A stretch of 64,000 nucleotides of DNA, from IMG/VR virus record IMGVR_UViG_3300026518_000008, positions 29,164 through 93,163 of that record, one strand, 5' to 3'. A program made the translations under genes and the position numbers. Below, piece after piece: positions 1-6,351 of this stretch; the first letter of the stretch is position 1, and each line of letters opens with the position of its first letter. The notes beneath the pieces were generated by a model. The model saw nothing but the letters and a program-made list of their open reading frames with translations. It was not told where the DNA came from and searched no databases. This DNA is from a virus.

Positions 1-14
1 GATTCAGTTTCATA

Positions 15-23
15 TGATATACT
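15..23 (+). promoter_or_regulatory. Extended -10 promoter for the first gene
   Basis: TGATATACT fits an extended -10 element (TGnTATACT) 30 bases upstream of the start codon at 54. The longer string ATATGATATACTAT recurs on the minus strand at about 2045-2058, ahead of the Rep-like operon, so the two units may share the same promoter type. Confidence 0.5.
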
Positions 24-53
24 ATCATTATATTTACATATAGGATTATTATC

Positions 54-593
54 ATGAGTGAGTTTACAGAGTATCGCAGACTAGGTTCTGCTTGGGCTAG
101 ACCAGTTACCGCATATGATTGTACTGGAGAGGGAATCGAGAGGCTAGAGTCGATAGGAGTATCTATTTCACCAGCAGATCTTGATGCAGGATCACCTAGA
201 ATTGGTGACATGATATGCATGAATCCATCTAATTATGCAGATCAGTGGCTAGTAACTCACGATTACTTTCAGGAGAACTTCGAGCATATTGCCTCTGGTT
301 CTGATGTATTGCATACAGGATCTCAGATTGGTGTTCGCAGAGGCTCACTTGATTCAGTGAATAGCGAGCGTTTTTACAGAGGGCTACGATTCGAGTTTAG
401 CGGTAGCTCAGATGACTTTATTGAGATATCTACATCTGGAGTTCGTACGCTATTTGGAGCTAATTCACAGATGGCTGACGATGCCTATACTAGATCGCTT
501 GAGGATGCTATTAGAGACTACATATCTCGCGTTGATGCTGGAGAGATACTTTCTACTAACACATATGAGAAATTTAGAGAGCTACTTAGTTAG
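54..593 (+). CDS. Hypothetical phage protein, 179 aa
   Basis: Function not recognised. The start at 54 follows AGGATTATTATC, an acceptable ribosome site. The middle part (about residues 48-75, G-D-M-I-C, then W-L-V-T-H-D-Y-F) resembles small phage proteins in which a short beta segment precedes a W-x-V-x-x-x-Y-F stretch; this is only a pattern impression. No signal peptide or membrane segment is visible. It is the only plus-strand gene before 3.9 kb and converges on the minus-strand operon, overlapping the stop codon of the next gene by four bases; a hairpin directly downstream probably ends both transcripts. A CTGGTTCTG copy of the dispersed motif lies at 295-303. Confidence 0.75.
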   Translation: MSEFTEYRRLGSAWARPVTAYDCTGEGIERLESIGVSISPADLDAGSPRIGDMICMNPSNYADQWLVTHDYFQENFEHIASGSDVLHTGSQIGVRRGSLDSVNSERFYRGLRFEFSGSSDDFIEISTSGVRTLFGANSQMADDAYTRSLEDAIRDYISRVDAGEILSTNTYEKFRELLS

Positions 594-985
594 GGTATCA
601 CTTGGTGATACGCATCTAATATCACATCTTCTTCGGCTTTGAAAAATTCAGTGCATCCATCGAATCTTTCTGCTGGTTCGTATCCATATATTTTCAGTAG
701 ATTGTGTATAGCTTTTTCATCTCCATATGGATCTTTTGATTTTCTATCTCGTTTTAGTCTAGACATTGGTACTACTTGATATGACAGATATATACTTCTG
801 AGCACTTGCATGAATCTATCTATACTTGACTTCCCACTAGCCTTTCCTATTTTGTATACTACATCTCCGTCCAGCTTAAATTTCATGCAGTATACTCTCC
901 CCTGGTTCTTAGGCGGTTTATCTGCTCGTCCACTAGCTCTATCTACATATTCTTCACTTGTACCTATCAGATTTGCTATTGACAT
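590..985 (-). CDS. GIY-YIG-like (T5orf172-type) protein
   Basis: 131 aa. The segment R-V-Y-C-M-K-F ... V-V-Y-K-I-G-K-A-S (about residues 30-50), followed by an Arg on a helix (D-R-F-M) and a late E-x-F-F, follows the layout of the T5orf172/Mug113 branch of the GIY-YIG nuclease fold, where Y-K-I-G replaces the second YIG. Such proteins are small, and many are of unknown target; nuclease activity is not assured. It is the last gene of a minus-strand operon that starts with a Rep-like protein at 2006 and begins seven bases after the zinc-ribbon gene ends, so translation is probably coupled. The ribosome site is weak. Confidence 0.6.
   Translation of the reverse strand: MSIANLIGTSEEYVDRASGRADKPPKNQGRVYCMKFKLDGDVVYKIGKASGKSSIDRFMQVLRSIYLSYQVVPMSRLKRDRKSKDPYGDEKAIHNLLKIYGYEPAERFDGCTEFFKAEEDVILDAYHQVIP
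595..611. terminator. Hairpin between convergent genes
   Basis: GTATCAC, a TTG loop and GTGATAC form a perfect 7-bp hairpin at the meeting point of two convergent genes, inside the last codons of the minus-strand one. It could stop transcription from both sides. There is no long T run, so termination is inferred from position. Confidence 0.45.
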
Positions 986-991
986 ATACTA

Positions 992-1216
992 CTACTGTTC
1001 AGAACCAGTGGTGATGAGCTCAGCTGCTTCAGATGGTACTATCCAGGATATCTCGTTGAGACCTTCAGGTATTGACAGAGACTCACAGTTTGGACAAGTT
1101 AGGATACTTACCAGCAGTGGTTCACCAGATGGAGACTCTATATCTAGCTTTGATATCAGATCTGCTTCCATATCAAATCCTAGACGGCAATGTGGGCACA
1201 CATATATATTACTCAT
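992..1216 (-). CDS. Small zinc-ribbon protein, 74 aa
   Basis: Two CxxC knuckles, C-P-H-C near residue 7 and C-P-N-C near residue 41, would bind one zinc ion as in a zinc ribbon. The start is preceded by AAGGAATGGAAT. It lies in the middle of the 2006-590 minus-strand operon. A nucleic-acid or protein-docking role is typical of such ribbons, but nothing here fixes the partner. The dispersed CAGAACCAG motif falls in its 3' end (1000-1008), coding the C-terminal G-S-E-Q. Confidence 0.7.
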   Translation of the reverse strand: MSNIYVCPHCRLGFDMEADLISKLDIESPSGEPLLVSILTCPNCESLSIPEGLNEISWIVPSEAAELITTGSEQ

Positions 1217-1226
1217 ATTCCATTCC

Positions 1227-1472
1227 TTATAGTATTAGTCCCAGACTCGGACTTTCTTTGAGCAGTTTTGCTTTCTCAACTGCTTCCTGCTCTTGTTGTT
1301 CCAGCCACTTCTGTCTGGCTAGATCATATACCATTCTTACTCCGTTTATTATATCTACTGTTATCCAGCATATATCTTTCCATTCAGAGTCTATGTATGC
1401 CCATCTAGGCAATTCATCCATTTGTTTGAGTAGTCTTGGTTTCATATTGTGGATTATACCACAACATTTCAT
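1227..1472 (-). CDS. Hypothetical protein, 81 aa
   Basis: Unrecognised, Trp-rich small protein ending in a charged helix (W-L-E-Q-Q-E-Q-E-A-V-E-K-A) that may be coiled coil. The start is uncertain: ATG at 1472 has no clear ribosome site, and a second ATG at 1445 follows a promoter-like inverted repeat, TGTGGTATAATCCACA (1448-1463), which contains a perfect TATAAT. If that promoter is real the shorter form would be made from a nearly leaderless transcript. Operon partner of the genes on either side. Confidence 0.6.
   Translation of the reverse strand: MKCCGIIHNMKPRLLKQMDELPRWAYIDSEWKDICWITVDIINGVRMVYDLARQKWLEQQEQEAVEKAKLLKESPSLGLIL
1453..1463 (-). promoter_or_regulatory. TGTGGTATAAT promoter-like element inside an inverted repeat
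   Basis: The minus-strand sequence TGTGGTATAAT is identical to the element upstream of the giant virion gene (59963-59973). Here it sits inside TGTGG-TATAAT-CCACA, a short palindrome that could be an operator overlapping the -10 box. Confidence 0.4.
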
Positions 1473-1478
1473 ATTTGA

Positions 1479-2006
1479 CTAGTCGTCTCGTTTTATCATA
1501 TGTTCTTGATCACAGCTTTGATTCCACTGATAGATTGCTTGCAGTTTTCTTGTTGATATTATCATTAGCTGGTTTGCCATATATTGAGTCTTGTTTAGCT
1601 TTATCGCTAGACCTTTCTCTTTGAGCAGCTTCATACCTTTTCTGAATGCCTGAGCATAAGCATCAGATTCCCAGTATTTTGCTGGTATATAGCTTATTCC
1701 ATCAGAGTACATTTCGTCAGTGATTTCGTCTCGTACCCACCTAGATGTCCGTCTTAGTGTTAGCAGAGCAAAATGCTCACGCTTTGTCATCTCATATGTT
1801 GCCTCTAGAGGGTCTATCGCTTCTAGTCCTGATCTAATATTTTTTGCTCCTGATCCTACCATATAGTATGATATATTTACATCTAATTCTTTTATTATTT
1901 TTACGCCATGACCTTTAGGTATGTCTAAGGTTACATTGTGTATACTTTTATTACTACTCACTAGTAACACCTCGCTATCGGAGATGTCAGTCTCCGATTC
2001 TTTCAT
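1479..2006 (-). CDS. Rep-like winged-helix protein, 175 aa
   Basis: Probably a DNA-binding replication-initiator-type or regulator protein. The central part has helices followed by a wing ending in Y-M-A-N-Q-L-M-I-I (about residues 145-155), the layout of RepL/RepA-type plasmid initiators where a Y-M-x-N-P strand closes the winged helix. The minus-strand protein at 3229-2753 has the same closing strand (Y-M-V-N-P-M-V-F), so the two appear distantly paralogous. It heads a four-gene operon. Its promoter region carries TTTGGTCA palindromic sites, consistent with autoregulation. The assignment is from pattern only; a transcriptional regulator is the alternative. Confidence 0.5.
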   Translation of the reverse strand: MKESETDISDSEVLLVSSNKSIHNVTLDIPKGHGVKIIKELDVNISYYMVGSGAKNIRSGLEAIDPLEATYEMTKREHFALLTLRRTSRWVRDEITDEMYSDGISYIPAKYWESDAYAQAFRKGMKLLKEKGLAIKLNKTQYMANQLMIISTRKLQAIYQWNQSCDQEHMIKRDD

Positions 2007-2044
2007 TTTATTTTATCTTCTCATTAATTTTTTTTACATATAAT

Positions 2045-2053
2045 AGTATATCA
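2045..2053 (-). promoter_or_regulatory. Extended -10 promoter of the Rep-like operon
   Basis: On the minus strand TGATATACT, identical to the element at 15-23, lies about 40 bases ahead of the start codon at 2006. The TTTGGTCA operators lie directly upstream of it. Confidence 0.5.
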
Positions 2054-2055
2054 TA

Positions 2056-2101
2056 TTTTTGGTCAACTTCTGACCAAATCGTATATGTTTTTGGTCAACT
2101 T
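2056..2101. promoter_or_regulatory. Palindromic operator plus repeated half-site
   Basis: TTTGGTCA, five bases, TGACCAAA forms a palindrome at 2058-2078. The 14-mer TTTTTGGTCAACTT occurs at 2056-2069 and again at 2088-2101, 32 bp (three helical turns) later. The arrangement suits a dimeric repressor binding over the promoter of the Rep-like operon. Confidence 0.5.
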
Positions 2102-2433
2102 TTGGTTTTGGATATTCCGTGCTACACGATGCTGGGCAGGAATTCCCTATATTATAGAATATATTATAGAACAGCATATCTACGTTCGCATGACTACGCA
2201 TGCTCACAGTTCATCTCTCCGAGGGAGACTGTGGGATACTATTTACCTTATCTATGAGGTATATTCAGAACCAGGGGAGATGGACTACTACAGATTTCAG
2301 AGTTTAGTTATTTAGTGGTCCAGATCTGATTTCAGCTCAGACTGGTATAGGCTGGACATTTTTTGTTTCCAGACTTAATCTGGTCAGCTGGCTATTGACT
2401 TGCCTAGATGTTTGCAGACTTGGATAACATCCT
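2102..2433. other. Non-coding stretch with a nested hairpin
   Basis: No gene seen. It contains a direct repeat of TATTATAGAA (about 2152-2173), a nested hairpin at 2205-2233 (CACAGT paired with ACTGTG, enclosing CTCC/GGGAG), a CCAGA/TCTGG hairpin near 2370 and one CAGAACCAG copy near 2266. It may be the leader or terminator region of the minus-strand transcript. Confidence 0.4.
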
Positions 2434-2580
2434 TTACGGATCTTTTGCCTTGTAGCAATAGCAATCGTTGCATCTTTTGTCCATCTCTATACTTAAGTGC
2501 ATTCTATTACACCAGTTGTTACTACTTAGACCGTTAAGATCAACCATATACATACACTTCTTGCAGGCTTGCTTAGTCAT
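2434..2580 (-). CDS. Small cysteine-rich zinc-binding protein, 48 aa
   Basis: The reading frame starts with ATG at 2580 after AAAGGAAAATCC, a good ribosome site. It encodes C-K-K-C near residue 6, then C at 24 and C-N-D-C-Y-C near residues 37-42, enough for a zinc site. The rest is basic and polar, suggesting nucleic-acid binding, but no family is recognised. It lies alone between the two Rep-like genes. Confidence 0.6.
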   Translation of the reverse strand: MTKQACKKCMYMVDLNGLSSNNWCNRMHLSIEMDKRCNDCYCYKAKDP

Positions 2581-2752
2581 GGATTTTCCTTTGACTCACA
2601 GTCGGCTTTGAACCAGTCGCAGTCTTATATTATTGTATCTACTTTGATCTTAGCTTTGGCTTTGGCTCACAGCTAACTTCAGACTTTGTATATGCATTCA
2701 TCTCCCTGGTTCTGACTTATTACAGAGGTAGTCCTTGGTAGGCTGCCGCAGG

Positions 2753-3229
2753 CTAGATGTTCTCTAGATCACTTAGTTGTTCTTTCCATATCATTTGAGC
2801 TTCTTCTCTTTGCTCATTAGATCTGATTCTTTTACCAGTGAATACCATTGGATTCACCATATACACTCCAGTATCTAGTTTGATTGTTAGTCTGTCCGGT
2901 CTCACTTCTTCAGTGCTCTTGAGAAATGTTGTCAGCTTCTGTCTTGATACGTCTAGATCTTTCGCTAGCTTTCCTATGTTTGATATTCGTATTTCATTTT
3001 GCTTGTCTGCCATCTCCAGCAGTATTCTGAATATCCGTATGTCTTTTGATGACTTACAGATTTGTTCTTGTATTTCGAATAGGTTCATTGAGTTTATCCT
3101 TGATGTTAGATTTTTTATGCTATAATATTTTTTAGAAACTTCATGTGTACCACTTATTCGGTGCAGTTCTCCGGTATCTGGATTCATAATATCCAGATCC
3201 ACCTTATATACTTCATTTTTTTCGAGCAT
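2753..3229 (-). CDS. Rep-like winged-helix protein, 158 aa
   Basis: Contains a helix-turn-helix (I-S-N-I-G-K-L-A-K-D-L-D-V-S-R-Q-K, about residues 78-95) followed by a wing that ends G-V-Y-M-V-N-P-M-V-F-T-G-K, the characteristic closing strand of RepL-type plasmid replication proteins; a Lys/Arg/Glu-rich tail follows. The N-terminal beta part (about 1-35) is unassigned. A promoter and a 19-bp palindrome lie just upstream, so autoregulation is likely. The neighbouring plus-strand region has iteron-like repeats and DnaA boxes. A replication initiator is the preferred reading, a repressor the alternative. Confidence 0.5.
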   Translation of the reverse strand: MLEKNEVYKVDLDIMNPDTGELHRISGTHEVSKKYYSIKNLTSRINSMNLFEIQEQICKSSKDIRIFRILLEMADKQNEIRISNIGKLAKDLDVSRQKLTTFLKSTEEVRPDRLTIKLDTGVYMVNPMVFTGKRIRSNEQREEAQMIWKEQLSDLENI

Positions 3230-3243
3230 TTCTCATCCTTTAC

Positions 3244-3262
3244 TGACAACTGTCAGTTGTCA
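3244..3262. promoter_or_regulatory. 19-bp palindromic operator
   Basis: TGACAACTG, one base, CAGTTGTCA: a perfect 9-bp inverted repeat between the -10 box (3268-3273) and the start codon (3229) of the Rep-like gene. The position suits a repressor that blocks transcription start. Confidence 0.6.
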
Positions 3263-3267
3263 AATGT

Positions 3268-3276
3268 ATTATACCA
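3268..3276 (-). promoter_or_regulatory. Extended -10 promoter
   Basis: Minus-strand TGGTATAAT about 40 bases ahead of the start codon at 3229, matching the extended -10 consensus. Confidence 0.5.
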
Positions 3277-3833
3277 GTTACCACATAGAATGTCAATATG
3301 TCTCGTAGTCATGGTACTTGCAGAGGATTTGGTCTTTGTTGGCTATTTATATAGTCATATAGACTTGGTATAGACTTTGACTCAATTACTATCACTATAC
3401 TTATAACTGTCTTCATATATATATTTATATAGACTACAGATCTTTGGTTCTGAGGTAGAGTCATCATTGTAATTGTTCAGACCGAAGGTCAGGGCCGACC
3501 GCTTTAGGTCACGTGTAGAGGCTTACAAATTTTTTTGTGTGTATATTTTTTTGTGTGTACATGTTAGAATAAAAATTTGTGCGTACATATTGGCAGGGTT
3601 TCGCTTCAGGCACATTTCAGATCAAAGTACCCCCCACTACTATTATTCCCTTCTGCACTCATTTTCACCACCTCATCTACATAGAGTTCGGCTTCTGTCT
3701 TCCTATCTTTGGTTCTTAGTTATTCCTTTCTCTGCACACAGTAATCAGCTCTTGTCCATCCTTTGGTTCTGAGGTATTACCTAGTTGTACTGCTACTATA
3801 GCCTTTCGTGTAATAGATATATGTACATTCATT
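3277..3833. other. Non-coding region, possible replication or control region
   Basis: No convincing gene in about 550 bases. It holds three copies of TTTGTGYGTAYAT (separate entry), a poly-C run near 3632, three imperfect copies of the dispersed motif as TTTGGTTCT (about 3439, 3707 and 3760), and CTCTGCACACAG near 3729, a string repeated near 4699 in the next non-coding block. It divides minus-strand from plus-strand genes, a usual site for divergent control or an origin. Confidence 0.45.
3534..3588 (+). repeat. Three iteron-like repeats TTTGTGYGTAYAT
   Basis: Copies start at 3534, 3550 and 3576 (spacing 16 and 26). The consensus is TTTGTG-Y-GTA-Y-AT. Short direct repeats near a Rep-like gene resemble plasmid iterons, but the region is low in complexity and three copies are few. 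Confidence 0.35.
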
Positions 3834-3858
3834 GTGAATGTATACGACTATCACAATC
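3833..3858. promoter_or_regulatory. Hairpin and T7-promoter-like string upstream of the 3897 operon
   Basis: TACATTCA-TTG-TGAATGTA forms an 8-bp hairpin just ahead of the operon. It is followed by ATACGACTATCAC, which shares ATACGACT with the T7 promoter. This may be recognised by the phage's own T7-family polymerase, but only this single copy was noticed. Confidence 0.3.
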
Positions 3859-3896
3859 CAGTACCATCGAGTACATTATTCTGTAGGAGGAATATC

Positions 3897-4262
3897 ATGA
3901 GCTATAATACTCAACAAACTCAAGTCTCTAAAAAGAGCACTCCATTCGTTAAAACATCTAGCGGTCATTCAATAAACTATACAGGTCTAAAGCCTTCTGA
4001 AGGTTTATCTGTGTCTTTAGCTTTATCTGTTGACGCAGACGGCAACACCATTAAGTCTTTGGACAACAATGGTACAGAAACTGTATCATTTCGTAACTCG
4101 TTCTCAGACGGCGACTTGTTTACATATATTCCTGTTGAAGACGTTGGTACTAAGAAGTCAGTGAAGTTGCTTGTCGATTCTAACGGAACTAAGTTTGCAT
4201 CGTTTACTGTGCAGAACACTATCATTATCAATGAGGCGGGTGCTAAACCTGCTTCATTGTAG
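3897..4262 (+). CDS. Probably abundant beta-rich phage protein, 121 aa
   Basis: The start at 3897 is chosen for the strong site GTAGGAGG seven bases upstream; an in-frame start at 3834 lacks one. Function not recognised. The sequence is Ser/Thr-rich and predicted mostly beta (alternating V-S-L-A-L-S-V and V-K-L-L-V-D-S), with no cysteine and no membrane segment. Codon choice (GAC, AAC, CGT) differs from most window genes and suggests strong expression. It is first of a three-gene operon (3897, 4273, 4554) closed by a terminator at 4660. A structural or DNA-binding role is possible but unproven. Confidence 0.75.
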   Translation: MSYNTQQTQVSKKSTPFVKTSSGHSINYTGLKPSEGLSVSLALSVDADGNTIKSLDNNGTETVSFRNSFSDGDLFTYIPVEDVGTKKSVKLLVDSNGTKFASFTVQNTIIINEAGAKPASL

Positions 4263-4272
4263 GAGGTGTACT

Positions 4273-4554
4273 ATGCCAGTTGAATTCAGCTTATTTAGTA
4301 TAATCGCTATTGTATTACTATTTTGGTTCGTATGGTCTCAATTGAAGTCCAGCAAAACTATCCAAGTTGTTGCTACTAGCATCCAAGACCAGGTTGAACT
4401 TGGTGCTAAATGGTCTCAGGCAACTATGGTTGACACTGCTTCTAAGTCCAATATGTCTCGTGCAATCGAGCTAACAGAGAAGCGTGATGAGCTTACACAG
4501 CTCAACATCACCAAAGCTTCAGTATCTAAAATCCGTGAAGAGTGGGGTATATAA
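4273..4554 (+). CDS. Single-pass membrane protein, 93 aa
   Basis: Starts at 4273 after GTAGGAGGTGT. Residues about 6-21 (S-L-F-S-I-I-A-I-V-L-L-F-W-F-V-W) form one membrane helix, followed by an amphipathic, probably coiled-coil cytoplasmic part and the tail K-I-R-E-E-W-G-I. The protein at 5967-6203 has the same layout and ends M-I-R-E-E-M-G-I, so the two are paralogues sharing a C-terminal motif. The stop overlaps the start of the next gene (TAATG), giving translational coupling. Role unknown; a membrane anchor or host-takeover protein would fit. Confidence 0.7.
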   Translation: MPVEFSLFSIIAIVLLFWFVWSQLKSSKTIQVVATSIQDQVELGAKWSQATMVDTASKSNMSRAIELTEKRDELTQLNITKASVSKIREEWGI

Positions 4555-4652
4555 TGTATCCTATTATCATATCAGTAGTCCTTATCGGGCTACTAATACT
4601 TATCGGAGTTACTGTATCAAAGTTGGTCGACATGGACTCACATCCATTTTGA
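4554..4652 (+). CDS. Membrane peptide, 32 aa
   Basis: ATG overlaps the stop of the previous gene. About 20 of 32 residues are a hydrophobic helix (I-I-I-S-V-V-L-I-G-L-L-I-L-I-G-V), followed by a short polar tail. It directly precedes the terminator. Unknown function; coupling to the upstream single-pass membrane protein suggests a joint role. Confidence 0.55.
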   Translation: MYPIIISVVLIGLLILIGVTVSKLVDMDSHPF

Positions 4653-4659
4653 CTATTTC

Positions 4660-4692
4660 AGCGTCCCTTCGTTGGGATGCTTATCTTTTTCT
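4660..4692 (+). terminator. Rho-independent terminator
   Basis: AGCGTCCC pairs with GGGATGCT (8 bp, one G-T) around a TTCGTT loop, followed by TATCTTTTTCTTTT. It ends the 3897-4652 operon. Confidence 0.8.
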
Positions 4693-5180
4693 TTTCCTCT
4701 CTGCACACAGCAGTTATTCGTTTATATATTATGTATCTTTTGATTTCTATATTTCGCTATTTGCTTGAGTTCGTTTATTTTAAGTTCTCCTTTGCACACA
4801 CGGTCGAGAGAACCACAAGAGTACACTACAAGTTTTTTGTGTTTGCAGTTTTCGTCCCTTTCGTGTGTTGGTATTGTTTATTATTTTATTATGTGTTCGT
4901 TGTTCTACCAGTATGTTATCTATGGATAGATATGGTTATATATTTGAACCAGAACCGAACCAATAGAAATTGATATTCACACTCAGAATTGAGTTATTCA
5001 CATGTTATTCACATCTACTTATGTATGTAGAATATGCCGGTATAGAGGGCATTATAGGTCTTTTTCAATTCCTACTCTTACAGCTTCACTTCTACTCCAG
5101 AAACACAAAATGTGAATAACTCTATAAACACAAACGTACATATCTCAACAGAGAACCAACACACACCAAAGGAGACAACA
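4693..5180. other. Non-coding region with DnaA boxes
   Basis: No supported gene in about 490 bases. The sequence is very AT-rich with the shared string CTCTGCACACAG (4699), and includes three DnaA-box matches in 4994-5119 and an AT-rich spacer, features expected of an origin. Confidence 0.45.
4994..5119. promoter_or_regulatory. DnaA-box cluster, origin candidate
   Basis: TTATTCACA occurs at 4994-5002 and 5005-5013, and its complement TGTGAATAA at 5111-5119. All three match the bacterial DnaA box TTATNCACA. A further partial copy (ATATTCACAC) lies near 4973. The cluster lies in an AT-rich non-coding stretch near two Rep-like genes, suggesting host-DnaA-assisted initiation. Confidence 0.45.
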
Positions 5181-5408
5181 ATGGCACTATCATCAACAGC
5201 TAGAGACTTCAGACTAGCATACATTCAATACATGATCTCAGAGGCTATGTCTACAACTAATATCGAGGACCAAGACAAAATAGCTAGAGAGATCCAGGCT
5301 TCATCACTACAATTACCATTCAGAGAATTAGTAGACATGGCCATATACGACGGATTAATCGACTCATTCGATGACATATACACAGAACCAGAGGGAGATA
5401 TACTATGA
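5181..5408 (+). CDS. Hypothetical early protein, 75 aa
   Basis: The start at 5181 follows AAAGGAGACAACA; an in-frame upstream ATG at 5112 has no ribosome site. An acidic, probably all-helical protein (T-A-R-D-F-R-L-A-Y-I-Q-Y-M-I-S-E-A). Unrecognised. It overlaps the next gene by four bases (ATGA) and carries a CAGAACCAG copy read as T-E-P-E-G near its end. Confidence 0.65.
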   Translation: MALSSTARDFRLAYIQYMISEAMSTTNIEDQDKIAREIQASSLQLPFRELVDMAIYDGLIDSFDDIYTEPEGDIL

Positions 5409-5494
5409 TACACAACATAGACACAGTAATAACAGGCTACACAGTTGCAACAGTATTATTCTTAACTACAATATACTTTGCCTATTCACTATAA
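5405..5494 (+). CDS. Membrane peptide, 29 aa
   Basis: ATGA overlap with the previous stop. One hydrophobic helix (T-V-I-T-G-Y-T-V-A-T-V-L-F-L-T-T-I-Y-F) makes up most of it. Followed directly by the ribosome site of the next gene. One of several tiny membrane peptides in the early region. Confidence 0.5.
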   Translation: MIHNIDTVITGYTVATVLFLTTIYFAYSL

Positions 5495-5504
5495 GGAGAT
5501 AACA

Positions 5505-5711
5505 ATGAACCAGAAACCAATCACAGCTCAAGACAAAGTCACATTAGACATGTACATGGCATACATCCATCCAGACGAGAATTTATTCTCAGACACAGAA
5601 ATTATGGAGTCCATACTTCGTATACAGCAGATAGTTGGAGACAGACTTGAGGTAGACACCATGACTAATGCAGAGCTTTATGCAGCACTAGATATTCTTG
5701 TAGCTGCATAG
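5505..5711 (+). CDS. Hypothetical protein, 68 aa
   Basis: Starts at 5505 after AAGGAGATAACA. An acidic helical protein with an even spread of hydrophobic residues (I-M-E-S-I-L-R-I-Q-Q-I-V). No motif recognised. Third gene of the 5181-5711 operon. Confidence 0.6.
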   Translation: MNQKPITAQDKVTLDMYMAYIHPDENLFSDTEIMESILRIQQIVGDRLEVDTMTNAELYAALDILVAA

Positions 5712-5966
5712 ACCTATGTACACATACAACAATATTCGATTCGCTACCAAGCTGGATCGAGACACATATTATATCCGTATGGAGCTCTACCTCAGAACCA
5801 GAGGCTAGACTACATACCAAATCTTACAACGGGAGGAATTTGATTATGAATTCATTTGACGATCAGTACGACGAAGATTCTAGATTAATCTTTTGTCAAG
5901 GGTAGATACTACCATCATGCTTTGACCTGAAAAGGTCTTCAACTAATTACCATACAGGAGATAGAT
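5712..5966. other. Intergenic region with tiny frames and a GAAA-capped hairpin
   Basis: Two very short frames are visible: 30 codons from 5716 without a ribosome site and 19 codons from 5845 with GGGAGGAATT upstream. Neither can be supported as a gene. At 5924-5937 GACCT-GAAA-AGGTC forms a perfect tetraloop hairpin, perhaps a weak terminator or a structured promoter. A CAGAACCAG copy lies at about 5793. Confidence 0.4.
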
Positions 5967-6203
5967 ATGGAATCATCATTTGCATTTGGAGTAATACTCC
6001 TAGTTCTCGCATACTATGGCCGAAAAATGGCACAATTGTGGATGCAGGACAAAACATCACAACTTGAAGAGGCAGTCATGGAGTCTATGAAGACTCGACA
6101 ACCTCAGACACATCAGCTACATAATGATGTGAAGAAACTAAAATCTGACCAGGACGGCGTATGGACTACAGCCGAAATGATCAGAGAGGAGATGGGGATA
6201 TAG
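5967..6203 (+). CDS. Single-pass membrane protein, 78 aa
   Basis: Start after CAGGAGATAGAT. Residues 4-17 (S-F-A-F-G-V-I-L-L-V-L-A-Y-Y) are a membrane helix, followed by a charged helical part and the tail M-I-R-E-E-M-G-I. It is a paralogue of the 4273-4554 protein, which ends K-I-R-E-E-W-G-I. The conserved tail is probably a contact site for a shared partner. No family known. Confidence 0.65.
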   Translation: MESSFAFGVILLVLAYYGRKMAQLWMQDKTSQLEEAVMESMKTRQPQTHQLHNDVKKLKSDQDGVWTTAEMIREEMGI

Positions 6204-6351
6204 TCCTCATCTCAAATTACATCTATCATGTAGATAGACCAAATTACAATTCCTCCTACAGAATTCTTGGATTCATGATAGATAGACGCAACTACAGTCT
6301 TGGATGTATTGCATCCTAAATATTACATAAATACCATATAAGGAAAACACA

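Noticed and set aside
810-1482. Plus-strand frames of 136-140 codons
   Set aside because: They are shadows of the minus-strand operon, which has ribosome sites, zinc motifs and tight spacing.
3473-3772. Frame of 99 codons in the region with iteron-like repeats
   Set aside because: Low-complexity composition, no ribosome site, and it runs through repeats; treated as non-coding.
3850-3862. T7 promoter
   Set aside because: ATACGACT matches part of the T7 promoter, but I saw only one copy and the rest differs; kept only as a low-confidence note.
4677-4973. Frame of 98 codons, very rich in Phe, Tyr and Val
   Set aside because: It starts inside the terminator hairpin, has no ribosome site, and reflects the AT-rich sequence.
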